NCBI GenBank assembly: GCA_003024985.2
Contig: PXIH01S0011100.1
Source of the DNA: Euperipatoides rowelli
Lineage: Eukaryota > Onychophora > Udeonychophora > Euonychophora > Peripatopsidae
Strand: one strand, 5' to 3'
Length of the DNA stretch: 11,155 nt
Shown here piece after piece: positions 1 to 7,665 of this stretch (the stretch's first letter is position 1; the number at the start of each line of letters is the position of its first letter). The notes beneath the pieces were generated by a model. The model saw nothing but the letters and a program-made list of their open reading frames with translations, was not told the DNA's origin and did no database searches. Made by a program: the position numbers and the translations under genes.

Positions 1-166
1 TCTAAAAATATAGTTCCTGCGCCGACCATAGATGGCACTTTACTAGCTTCAGATCGTGTTCCAATTAGGGTTATACTGTAGATAATTTTATAAGTGAATT
101 TTTATGATAAGGTACGGTACAAAGAAAAGTTTAGAAATATTTTGGAAAACAAAAATCTGAACCCAA

Positions 167-295
167 AAAATCAATCACCTGCCTCCAGAAAACGTTAAAC
201 AATGCTGATGCATTAAAACCAAACTAAAAAAAACACGTTGAAAATGTTTTTGATTTTTATGACATCACCTGTTTTTGAAGACGGTGATTGATTTT
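167..295. repeat. Foldback (inverted repeat) element
   Basis: The left arm at 167-193 (AAAATCAATCACC, then a CCAGAAAAC end) is matched by the reverse complement of the right arm at 271-295 (starting GTTTTTGAAG, ending GGTGATTGATTTT). The outer 13 bases pair perfectly and the inner part pairs imperfectly. About 77 bases lie between the arms. The outer flanks keep weak similarity (GAACCC on the left, GGGGAAC on the right), so the real element may be a little longer. I see no target-site duplication. A small decayed MITE or foldback is the likeliest reading. Confidence 0.5.
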
Positions 296-916
296 AAGGG
301 GAACTTTTTTTTTTTTAAAAAAAAATTAAAATTCTATAATTTTTAGTAGGCCTATAGATTAGAAAATAAATAAAAAATATTTATTCATATTAAAAACTTT
401 GTAAAATTTTAAATCTCTAAAAACAAAAGAGCGATGAAATGCACTGGGGCATGTGGGCGAGAGAGTGTATTATCTGCACTGGTAATTGACAAATGACTAA
501 ACTGAGGATTTACACTTTTATTTTTTCCTTGAAGTGGAAAATGTAGGCTGTCGAGTTAAAAATCCATTTCAGAGGATTTGTGACGGATAACACGTCACTT
601 TTATTTTGCCTATAAATGTCTATTTTAATCTATTTTGACATTTAAGTACCGTACGGTTATGTAAAATAATAAATAAATAAAAATAAAATAGCCTATGGCT
701 TTTTTTTTTTAAAAAAAAAAAATTTAAAAATCAATTTTATTTCAAATTAATCAATCGATTACTTGATTTTTCAAATCTACCTTACTACCTCTAAAATTTG
801 TACAGCTATTTACCACCAGATAGCGCTGAAATCTTAGTTTGTACTTTGCAATATAGTCAATGAACATGTTCCAAACAAATAAATTTGTCTATCATCTTTG
901 ACTGGATAACATTTCC
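296..916. other. AT-rich non-coding stretch with A/T homopolymers
   Basis: No ORF or RNA gene is supported here. Two T-run/A-run junctions stand out: T12A9 at 305-325 and T11A12 at 700-722. An AAATA-type simple repeat occupies about 664-690. A short inverted repeat, GTGACG with CGTCAC, lies at about 580-598, and CACTTTTATTTT occurs twice, near 510 and 596. A TAGGCCTA palindrome lies at 347-354, and paired TACCGT/ACGGT motifs lie near 646-656. These look like residues of old repeats. Confidence 0.5.
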
Positions 917-964
917 TACTAGGTCTGGTTCTCAGACCTACCATTGTCATGCAGCCTATTGAAC

Positions 965-1074
965 GATCTACTATTAACCGTACACCAACCCAAACTCCAA
1001 CATGAATAGCCTATAACAGCAAATTAAAGGATCTCTAACGTTAACTGCACACTGAGCCCAACTCCAAATTAAAT
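965..1074. repeat. Degenerate tandem duplication (about 65-bp period)
   Basis: Two copies, at about 965-1008 and 1030-1074, share a GATCT start, a central TTAAC, then CCCAA or CCAAA with AACTCCAA, and an AATA-like end. They lie inside the 294-bp MITE, so this is internal repeat structure of that element. Confidence 0.45.
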
Positions 1075-1111
1075 ATTAAACGTTAAAGAATAAATAAATA
1101 AACAAACAAAT

Positions 1112-1161
1112 GCCAATCAGAGACACCTTGCAGATAGAAAACAAGCCAACCTCTGATTGGC
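1112..1161. repeat. Inverted repeat containing CCAAT motifs
   Basis: GCCAATCAGAG at 1112-1122 is perfectly inverted as CTCTGATTGGC at 1151-1161, giving an 11-bp stem with a 28-base loop. Each arm contains a CCAAT-box core, one per strand. It sits inside the 294-bp MITE. Any promoter activity is speculation. Confidence 0.55.
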
Positions 1162-1408
1162 TGTTTTTGGTCTGCATAACAATGGTAGGTCTGAGATCTA
1201 GACGCTAGTAAAACAAAGTTATTATTGTTGCTTCATTATTTCCATGTCAGGCTATTATAGGGTGATGTTGGATGTGTTAGTGAATGATCAAGTAAGCTGG
1301 CATTTTAAATTGTTTGTACTTCACCTGCTCTGACTACTGCACATTATGCCAAAGGAAAAGACTTCTAAATAAAAATTGATTGTTTTTAAAAGACTGAAGG
1401 ACTAGGTT

Positions 1409-1489
1409 GGTCTGAGAACCAGACGCTAGTAGCCTACTCTAACATCTGGATTTCGGACCTACCATTTTCCTGCAGCTTATTAGATGATC
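1409..1489. repeat. Additional fragments of the 917-1210 MITE family
   Basis: Positions 1409-1432 (GGTCTGAGAACCAGACGC, then TAGTAG) repeat the right terminal sequence of the MITE. Immediately afterwards, 1434-1489 (CTACTCTAACATCTGG through CCTACCATT and CTGCAG to GATGATC) is a diverged direct copy of its left end plus about 15 internal bases. A right end abutting a left end suggests tandem or nested insertions of the same family, now decayed. Confidence 0.6.
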
Positions 1490-2288
1490 AAAAAATAATT
1501 TATTTTTATGTTTGGACTGGGCTAGGGATGTGTCGATACTAGCTAGCACTCGATATACTAGCTTGAATACCAGCAACAGAATGGAATCGTACAATTAATA
1601 CCAGTGCAGACTTATTAGGGTATCAATTTTGCATGTATTAAAATAATAAAAAATAAGCAAAAATGTTCTAATTGGATTGTTTTTCTACAGAAAATTTGGG
1701 CTACTACAAAAACACCCGGGCTACTGGTACATTAAGAGTGATAGTCCGGTGGGCTACCAACAAAAAAATTCTAATTTCTAGCGCTATGAATATGCTGCAA
1801 GGTTCTATAACCCGTTTCTCTTTTTTATGCATGTTTCTTTTTAGCAAATTAAAAATTTGAGATATAAATGATTGATTAAATTTGCTTTTAGTTACAGGAA
1901 TATTATTTTATGGATTATGCAGGATGTCCAAGAATTTAACAAAACTCAGGAACCAAAAATCATATCCACAAACCGTTTTGTTATTCAGTGAAGATGCAAT
2001 TACAGTAATTAAGAATGAAAGAAGACAAAGTTTTATAGTTAACAAAGTATACAGTTGTGGACGACACATCTTCTAGTAGGCCTAATCTAGTTGTTGGTTC
2101 GAGAAGTTTGATAAGGTGTTCGGTTCAAGGTTAATTTATTTAAAAGAAAAAAATTAACCCATTATGTTAATCAGTGATTCATTTTTTTTCTTTCAAAAGG
2201 CATAATTAATTCAGTGAATAATTTGTTTTGAAGTTAAGTTCGTGTTTTTATTCATGAATAGTTAATATAATTTTTGTTTTGTATATAT
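1490..2288. other. AT-rich stretch without a supported gene
   Basis: Around 1533-1580 a short degenerate repetition (TCGATACTAGCTAGCAC followed by TCGATATACTAGCTTG) resembles the subterminal repeats of small hAT-type elements, but I could not define its ends. GGGCTAC occurs three times at about 1697-1756. An ATG ORF of 50 codons at 1924-2076 (MSKNLTKL to CGRHIF) lies behind an acceptor-like TTTTAGTTACAG, but it resembles no family I know. A TAGGCCTA palindrome lies at 2077-2084. Confidence 0.4.
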
Positions 2289-2952
2289 TACCGTAGAATG
2301 CCGACCAAGAGCGCCCCACCAAGCAAGAGTGACCCCCCTATTTCTTGTCAAAACATAGGTATATGGCGCCATTGCTGAACAAGAGCGCCATCACTGCATT
2401 TTGACTTTTTTATCACTCTGAAGGAAATCCAAGGGGTATCCAAGCACGAACGCCCCCCTAGATTTTTACCTCATTTAAGGTTCAGGACAGGGTATCCATA
2501 AAAGAGCACCATGTAAAAATTTTCATGTCACCAGCTGACATTATTAATTTATGCTGTGACATCATCTCATATTTTGTAGCTTCTATGAATAATGTTGAAT
2601 CCTCATAAGCAGAACGAAAGAGGCCTGTAAATTAAAAACTGAAAGTTTTAATTTACAAGGCGCTCTTACTTGGCACAACCTTTTAATTGATGTGTGACAT
2701 CATGTTTTAGTGTGTACCNGCCATTTTCCTAAAGTTTTGGGAAGCATGTCCAAGCAAGGGCGCCATTTTGAAAAACAATCTTTTTAAAGAATTCAGAGTG
2801 TATCCAAGCAAGAGCGCCATGTCTATTTTGCAATGCATTGTGGTAAATCTAAGGTTTCCTAGCATGGAGCCGAACAAGAGTGCCCCCCCCCCCCATTTCC
2901 CCCCAAACGAATGATAAGAGCGCATGTGCCTTTGCTCGGGCATTTTACGGTA
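2289..2952. mobile_element. 664-bp non-autonomous transposon filled with AAGAGCGCC units
   Basis: The left end TACCGTAGAATGCC (2289-2302) and the reverse complement of the right end (GGGCATTTTACGGTA, 2938-2952) form an inverted repeat: TACCGTA, then A or G, then AATGCC, with a CAA-containing extension. The boundaries can be read as a TA target-site duplication. Inside, degenerate AAGAGCGCC-type units start at about 2307, 2325, 2381, 2444, 2502, 2756, 2810, 2876 and 2916, plus an inverted one at 2659-2667. Most follow a CCAAGC- or GAACA-like leader, often with GTATCC in front. No transposase ORF exists. The one ambiguous base of the window (n, 2719) and a 13-base C run near 2883-2895 also fall here. 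Confidence 0.65.
2624..2662. repeat. Near-perfect hairpin at the centre of the 664-bp element
   Basis: GCCTGTAAATTAAAAACT is followed by a GAA loop and then AGTTTTAATTTACAAGGC. The arms pair over about 17 bases with single-base differences. Weaker pairing extends outward into AACGAAAGAGG on the left and CGCTCTTACTT on the right, so the only inverted AAGAGCGCC unit lies at the base of this stem. It lies close to the midpoint of the surrounding element. Confidence 0.6.
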
Positions 2953-3506
2953 TATGTAGATTTAGTTCACTTGTTAGATATTACATTAATATATTGTAAT
3001 AAGACAGTCTTACCTAATACAATTGTATTGGTTCATTTAAATAAATAAATAACTGAAAACATTTTTTATATACCGTATGTCATTAGTAGGTATCTTGTGT
3101 CCCTTTTGTTGCATGCAGCACATCAAGGCGAAACCCAATTTCATACCATTTTATCCTTTGTCACGGCACCTATGGTGTTTGTTGAGTCTTTAAAAGAACA
3201 TTAAGGTATGGTACAGGTGTACGTTAAACCATATCCTTAACATAGTCCCACAAAATATATCAAGCGGGGGTTATGTCAGGTGTGAACTTGGTGTGGGTCC
3301 ATCTAGTCAGATCCACCTGTCTGGGAACCAAGCATCCAAAATCAAACGAACAGATACACTGCAATCTGATGGTGTACTGTGCTGTTGAAATAAAATATGG
3401 GATTGCAAGTGTTCAAGCGGAGGAATATACTGTCCAACACATGCATGAAATTAAGCTTTGCCTTGATATGCTGCGTAGCCTACAACAAAAGGAGCAGCAA
3501 TACTCT
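2953..3506. other. Stretch without a supported gene; one short hairpin
   Basis: An AATA simple repeat lies near 3038-3053. A hairpin at 3201-3240 pairs TTAAGGTATGGT with ACCATATCCTTAA across a 15-base loop, with one bulge. An open frame from 3273 runs into the poly-C tract of the next MITE, where it reads as proline codons. It has no recognisable domain, and I do not call it a gene. Confidence 0.4.
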
Positions 3507-3698
3507 AGTTTACGTCCCCCCCCCCCCCCCCAAGATGGCTACCATACTTTTATTACAGAATCTTACCCCAACTACGTGTGAAATCCACTAAGCTCCACCC
3601 TAGAATAATCAAGAGGTGCAATAATCCCTTTTGAATATATTTTTATCGATATTAAGTTTCTGACAAGTCGATTATCTTAGGGGGGGGGGACGTAAACT
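3507..3698. mobile_element. 192-bp MITE with C/G tracts inside its inverted repeats
   Basis: The left end reads AGTTTACGT (3507-3515), then 16 C (3516-3531), then AAGAT. The right end is its reverse complement: ATCTTA (3674-3679), then 10 G (3680-3689), then ACGTAAACT (3690-3698). The inverted repeat is therefore about 25-30 bases, interrupted only by the unequal homopolymers. The interior of about 137 bp has no ORF. No clean target-site duplication is visible. A non-autonomous DNA transposon is inferred. Confidence 0.66.
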
Positions 3699-3906
3699 GG
3701 ATTGTCACCAATCTAACATTCTACCCAAACAAATGTGTAAAAAATGTCACACTGCAAGCTTATTGTACATAAATCATGAAGCTATCAGTTCCAACAATTA
3801 GACTATCCTACCAAACCTCATACAATTTATATTTTATACCGGTACCAATTTTCAGAATTTATGCAAATTGCAATATTTGAATGAATAAGCTTAAATATGG
3901 AAATTG

Positions 3907-3912
3907 TCTTAC
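3907..3912 (-). other. Predicted splice donor (GTAAGA), phase 0
   Basis: On the minus strand the sequence reads GACTGG then GTAAGA, with the exon ending exactly after the TGG codon. Coding-like sequence stops here: the following 17 codons are hydrophobic filler ending in a stop. A minus-strand polyadenylation signal is not visible just downstream, which also favours an intron over a gene end. Confidence 0.65.
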
Positions 3913-4833
3913 CCAGTCAGGATCTGTTGCTGAAACTTTAATTTTGTAGATTTTTGTGTTATCGTTATCAACAATATGTATCCTATCTTTAGTGAACCTT
4001 TTTAATAATTGCTCTACTTCTGTTTGCCTTAATTTAATTAATTCTTCATCATTTAAGCCTTTTAAAAATATATCTTTTCTCGCCGATACATTTGATCTTG
4101 ACATGAACACCCTAGTTCTCTGAAAATAAGGATTTCTATATTCATTTTCTTCTTCGTTATCTTTGTAATGTTTGAAACGACAGTTGGAACCAGCAGCACA
4201 ATATCCCGATTGAAAATATTTACACCATCTTCTTTCATTGTAATTCCTATATTGGGATTTTTCATTCGTGTGAGCTTGGTTACGATAATTATATTCTTGG
4301 TCATCGAGTTTAGACGGTCTCCTTCTTGAAGAATCTGATGGGGCTTCCTGAGATATTCGGGGCTTTCGAGATTCCCGATCATTATACCAATTTTCTTTAG
4401 TCCCTGATTTGATATGTTCAAATTTGCACTTATTGCCAAACCAGCATCGTGCATATTTAAGATAATATGAACATATGTTGTTATTATTACTTGTTTGTTT
4501 TTTAGCTGGAAATTCCATGTCAGAATTATCATGCTCTTCACGAGATGATTTTGTTTTATCCTCCAGTATTTTTGGAGTAGAATTGGTAACTACATCTTCA
4601 TCTATTGAAGATTGATCATAATTTGACTCATTATATGTCTCACGAGAATGTGAAAATTGACAATAACGCCCATTTCGACAACCACTTGAGGAATTAAAAA
4701 ATCTACACAACGGTTTAAAGCTATTTTTAATCCCATTGGATCTGTCACTTGGGCCTTGTTTGGGGTTTGCCGACATATTAACGCGTCGTTTATTTTGCCC
4801 CACCAGATCAACTTTTTCTGACTCACCTGACAT
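3913..4833 (-). CDS. Triple CCCH zinc-finger protein, coding exon (partial gene)
   Basis: The exon encodes 307 residues from the ATG at 4833-4831. Three CCCH fingers are visible, numbered from that methionine: C43-C52-C58-H62 (C-X8-C-X5-C-X3-H), C121-C130-C136-H140 (same spacing) and C204-C212-C218-H222 (C-X7-C-X5-C-X3-H). Such fingers usually bind RNA, so a role in RNA processing, stability or translation is plausible but inferred. Linkers are polar and rich in Ser, Asn, Asp, Glu, Lys and Arg, hence probably disordered. After finger three, residues of about 253-307 form a more ordered segment with a charged helix (LRQTEVEQLLKRF) and end at TDPDW. The exon ends after the Trp codon at a GTAAGA donor. 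Reading through would add only 17 codons before a stop, so the true C-terminus lies in exons to the left, not found here. An acceptor-like TTTTTGCAG ends at 4843, so an upstream exon is also likely and the first methionine could be internal. I do not recognise the family by name. Confidence 0.75.
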
Positions 4834-4842
4834 AAAAGCCAG

Positions 4843-4852
4843 CTGCAAAAAT
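4843..4852 (-). other. Predicted splice acceptor (TTTTTGCAG)
   Basis: The minus strand reads ATTTTTGCAG immediately before CTGGCTTTTATGTCAG. An exon from 4842 to 3913 would be 930 bases, exactly 310 codons in phase 0, with Leu-Ala-Phe ahead of the methionine. This agrees with either a 5' UTR/coding boundary exon or an internal exon. The pyrimidine tract is short, so the call is tentative. Confidence 0.4.
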
Positions 4853-5493
4853 CGTCGACGTTAATTTGTTAATAGCCAACCTTATCATGCATTCCAATGT
4901 TTATATAAAACAAGTGTGTTACAAGTTACGCAATAATGGTGCAACTATTGAAAGGACTTCAACCTTAAAAAGATAACTACCGGTATTGACATAACTATCG
5001 TACTTTGTTTGAATCTCAACATTAATTTTTTGATTCTTTTTTTTGAATAGACCAATGGTTTTAAAACATGACCTAGAGATAAATACAATTATATTAAATT
5101 ACATGTTAATTCCAAAACAATTCAATTATAAAAACAAAACTTTCTTTATAAGCAAACTTATGCATTAATCTATCCTGGATTCAGTAATGACGTAAAATTT
5201 GAAAACAATAGAAAAAATAACTAATAACATCAGGAATAAAATTTTAATGTAATTTTAATATAGTAATATTTAAAAATTCCTTTATTTTTTAATAAATAAC
5301 AAATAATATTTTAAAATGAATAAAATTAATTATTTAGGTTGGTGAATTCCGTCATTGATACGTTTTCTGCCAGATATAGTAGTCGCTATTATTTGTGGTA
5401 GTATGGCTTGACTGTTGACTTTTTTGTGCTTCATTATTGGTTTTGCAAAACAAACATCTAAATGAGCTGTAATGCGTAAATTGGATTATTTTT
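4853..5493. promoter_or_regulatory. Intergenic region between two divergent genes (possible shared promoter)
   Basis: About 650 bp of AT-rich DNA separates the minus-strand zinc-finger exon from the plus-strand EF-Tu start. No clear TATA box, CpG-rich block or recognisable factor site is visible. The segment nearest EF-Tu (about 5340-5460) is less AT-rich and could hold its 5' UTR. A stop codon (5470-5472) in the EF-Tu frame limits how far that ORF can extend upstream. A first exon of the zinc-finger gene may also lie here. The promoter call rests on layout only. Confidence 0.3.
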
Positions 5494-6822
5494 ATGTTAA
5501 ATTTAAAAGTAACAATGCCATTAGGCCTACTTTCAGCGTTTAGAAGTTGTAAAAAGTGGCATGTAGCCCTAAACAAAATTCACCTATCGTGCACAATTCA
5601 AGGTAAAATTACAAAATCTCAAAATAAACCACATTGTAATGTAGGTACTATAGGACATGTCGATCATGGTAAAACTACGTTAACAGCAGCTATAACCAAG
5701 GCTTTAGAAAAAGAAGGCTTAGCCAAATTTATTCACTACGATGAAATTGATAAAGCTCCAGAGGAACGAGCTAGAGGTATTACTATTAATACAGCGCATG
5801 TGGAATATGAAACACCTAACAGACACTACGCTCATACAGATTGCCCTGGTCATTCAGACTACATTAAAAACATGATTACTGGAGCATCTCAAATGGATGG
5901 AGCTATTCTTGTTGTTGCTGCCACTGATGGGGAAATGCCCCAAACCAGAGAACATATTTTACTTGCCAAACAAATTGGTGTAGACAATATTGTTGTTTAT
6001 ATTAATAAAGTGGATATTGTAACCCCTGATATTGTTGAGCTTGTTGAAATTGAAATTAGGGAGCTGCTCACTAAATATGGTTATGATGGTATTAACACAC
6101 CATTCATTTGTGGTTCTGCCTTGGAAGCTTTAAATAGTAGTACTTCTGAATTTGGTCTGCCCTCTATTAAAAAACTTCTAACTGCTCTTGATAATCATAT
6201 TAATTTACCAAAAAGAGATGTTATGTCACCTTTTCTTTTACCTATTGAAACTGCATTCTCAGTAACTGGTCGAGGTACAGTTGTTGTCGGAACTTTAGAA
6301 AAAGGAGTTATGAAAAAAGGGGATGATGCTCAGCTTGTTGGTTTGGATATTGATGTTAAAACTACTGTTGGGGATATTCAAATGTTCAAAAAAACAAGCT
6401 TATCAGCAAAAGCAGGAGATATTGGAGCATTAGTTAAAAAGGTAAAATTAGAATTTGTACGGAGAGGAATGTTTCTTGGTGCTGCCGGAAGTATTTCTTG
6501 TCATAATCATTTTGAAGCACAGGTTTATTTTCTTGATGGAAAAGAAGGTGGTAGGACTAAGCCTATTACTAGTAATTTCATCCCTCAGCTTTTTTGTCAC
6601 ACTTGGAATGTTGCATGCCGTATTGATTTACCACTCACTGTGCCTTTACTAATGCCTGGTGATAATTCCATAGTAACAATGACTTTATTAAAAAAAATGT
6701 TTATGAAGTCAGGTGATCGTTTCACTATACGAGAACACAGATTAACAATCGGCACAGGAATTATTACCAAAGTGATGCCTATCGTTGATATTCCTAAAAA
6801 GTTGAGCAAACTTAAGATGTAA
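5494..6822 (+). CDS. TUFM: Mitochondrial elongation factor Tu, divergent and intronless
   Basis: The 442-residue translational GTPase would deliver aminoacyl-tRNA to mitochondrial ribosomes; human TUFM is of similar length. All G motifs are intact: GHVDHGKT (54-61), RGITI (94-98), DCPGH (116-120), NKVD (171-174) and SAL (208-210). Domains II and III follow, with GRGTVV (259-264), EGGR (351-354) and MPGD (387-390). Residues 1-45 are basic and Ser-containing, as in a mitochondrial presequence. The ATG at 5515 (M8, AACAATG context) may be the real start, since the first ATG lacks a purine at -3. The frame is uninterrupted, with an in-frame stop just upstream, so no introns are needed. Several usually conserved loops are altered: KKVKLE (315-320) where RG-[IL]-KRE is usual, AAGSISCH (330-337) for KPGSIKPH, and REHRLTIG (413-420) for REGGRTVG. 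It also has a basic C-terminal tail. It may be a second copy or retrogene rather than the main TUFM. Confidence 0.93.
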   Translation: MLNLKVTMPLGLLSAFRSCKKWHVALNKIHLSCTIQGKITKSQNKPHCNVGTIGHVDHGKTTLTAAITKALEKEGLAKFIHYDEIDKAPEERARGITINTAHVEYETPNRHYAHTDCPGHSDYIKNMITGASQMDGAILVVAATDGEMPQTREHILLAKQIGVDNIVVYINKVDIVTPDIVELVEIEIRELLTKYGYDGINTPFICGSALEALNSSTSEFGLPSIKKLLTALDNHINLPKRDVMSPFLLPIETAFSVTGRGTVVVGTLEKGVMKKGDDAQLVGLDIDVKTTVGDIQMFKKTSLSAKAGDIGALVKKVKLEFVRRGMFLGAAGSISCHNHFEAQVYFLDGKEGGRTKPITSNFIPQLFCHTWNVACRIDLPLTVPLLMPGDNSIVTMTLLKKMFMKSGDRFTIREHRLTIGTGIITKVMPIVDIPKKLSKLKM

Positions 6823-6916
6823 ATTATATTTAGCTATATTTATATTTTTAGAAGATACATTCTGGTGGTAACATATGTTTATAACATGTTTAAGTACGTG
6901 TCATTAGCAGACTTGT

Positions 6917-7036
6917 TATCAAGACCGGACACTTCGAGTCCAAGATCAAGGCCAAAACCAGAGATATGAAGTCCAAGATCAAGACTAGACACATCAAGAT
7001 CAAGACCAGAGATGTCAAGATTGAGACCAGAGAGTG
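6917..7036. repeat. Left AAGACC/GAGACC-rich minisatellite block of the hAT-like element
   Basis: Degenerate units built from ATCAAGACC, AGAGATGTC and GAAGTCC recur about every 20-35 bases. Examples are ATCAAGACCGG near 6918, CCAAGATCAAGG near 6941 and 6974, and AAGACCAGAGATGTC near 7003. The same motif set, in the same orientation, reappears at the other end of the element. Confidence 0.65.
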
Positions 7037-7556
7037 TTGTTAAAATTTATAAAAAAATCATTCAAACACTGCAAAGCAGCCTACATTTTATTATACATTT
7101 TTAAACAAATATGTTTTCAAATGGTTTCACTGCACAGCAGCAACCTAAAATATTTAAAATTAAAAATACAGAACTTATTTCATTGAAATTAGACACGATA
7201 CGTTATATAAACATATTTCACTCGACTTTGTTAAAGCAGAGTTCAATTTTATACAGACGATCTGAGATAAAAATTAATCCTTCATCCTTACTCTTTGATG
7301 TCTCATCAAGCTCTCAATATTTCTAAAAACCCTTTTTAGTAGTGATTAAATGCAGATGTCCAAACATCTTGGTTAAGTTTCCTTTACATTTGGAACATGC
7401 AGATAATTATTTATTGTTAACTTTTTCAATTTAAAAAATTTTAAATGTCAATTCCACAATATCTGGCTGTTTTTTTTTTCAGACATTACTGTAATGCAAA
7501 TTGAAAAATTATAATTTTTTTTTTTTTTAAATGAATTAAATATGGTATTATAAATG

Positions 7557-7665
7557 TCGAGATCAAGACTAAGAAGACAAACTGAGATGTCCAGACCAAG
7601 ACCGAGATCAAGAAAAAGAATCTCGAGACCAGTACAAGACCAAGACCTGGTCTCGAGACCTAACA
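7557..7665. repeat. Right AAGACC/GAGACC-rich minisatellite block of the hAT-like element
   Basis: The block consists of GAGATCAAGACTAAG, GAGATGTCCAGACC, AAGACCGAGATCAAG and TCTCGAGACC units. It includes a 12-base perfect palindrome, GGTCTCGAGACC (7649-7660). It is a direct, not inverted, relative of the block at 6917-7036. Together they form subterminal repeats such as those to which hAT transposases often bind; that function is inferred. Confidence 0.65.

Larger units (their letters stand above)
917..1210. mobile_element. MITE with 39-bp terminal inverted repeats
   Basis: The left end (916-954, starting CTACTAGGTCTGGTTC, ending CATTGTCATGCAG) matches the reverse complement of the right end (1172-1210, CTGCATAACAATGG to GACGCTAGTA) over about 39 bases with four differences, one of them a single-base gap. 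The element is about 294 bp with no ORF. Both outer ends can be read as TA followed by CTAG, which fits a TA target-site duplication, though TA is weak evidence in AT-rich DNA. The class is inferred: a non-autonomous DNA transposon, possibly mobilised by a Tc1/mariner-like transposase. Confidence 0.72.

Noticed and set aside
1672-2076. Two short plus-strand open frames (1672-1860, 1882-2076)
   Set aside because: Both open at TTG rather than ATG, are short, and lack any recognisable motif. The second has an acceptor-like site before it, but no partner exon could be found.
2092-2105. GGTTCGAGA as a tRNA or SINE B box
   Set aside because: No A box at proper spacing, and no cloverleaf can be drawn around it.
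3273-3581. Open frame of 102 codons on the plus strand
   Set aside because: It runs into the MITE poly-C tract (read as prolines), shows no domain, and the region has two overlapping open frames of similar quality.
4062-4541. 159-codon frame overlapping the zinc-finger exon
   Set aside because: It is a shifted-frame shadow of the CCCH exon; the Cys/His spacing is present only in the other frame.
5352-5576. Minus-strand open frame opposite the EF-Tu start
   Set aside because: Antisense shadow with no domain; it overlaps the EF-Tu presequence.
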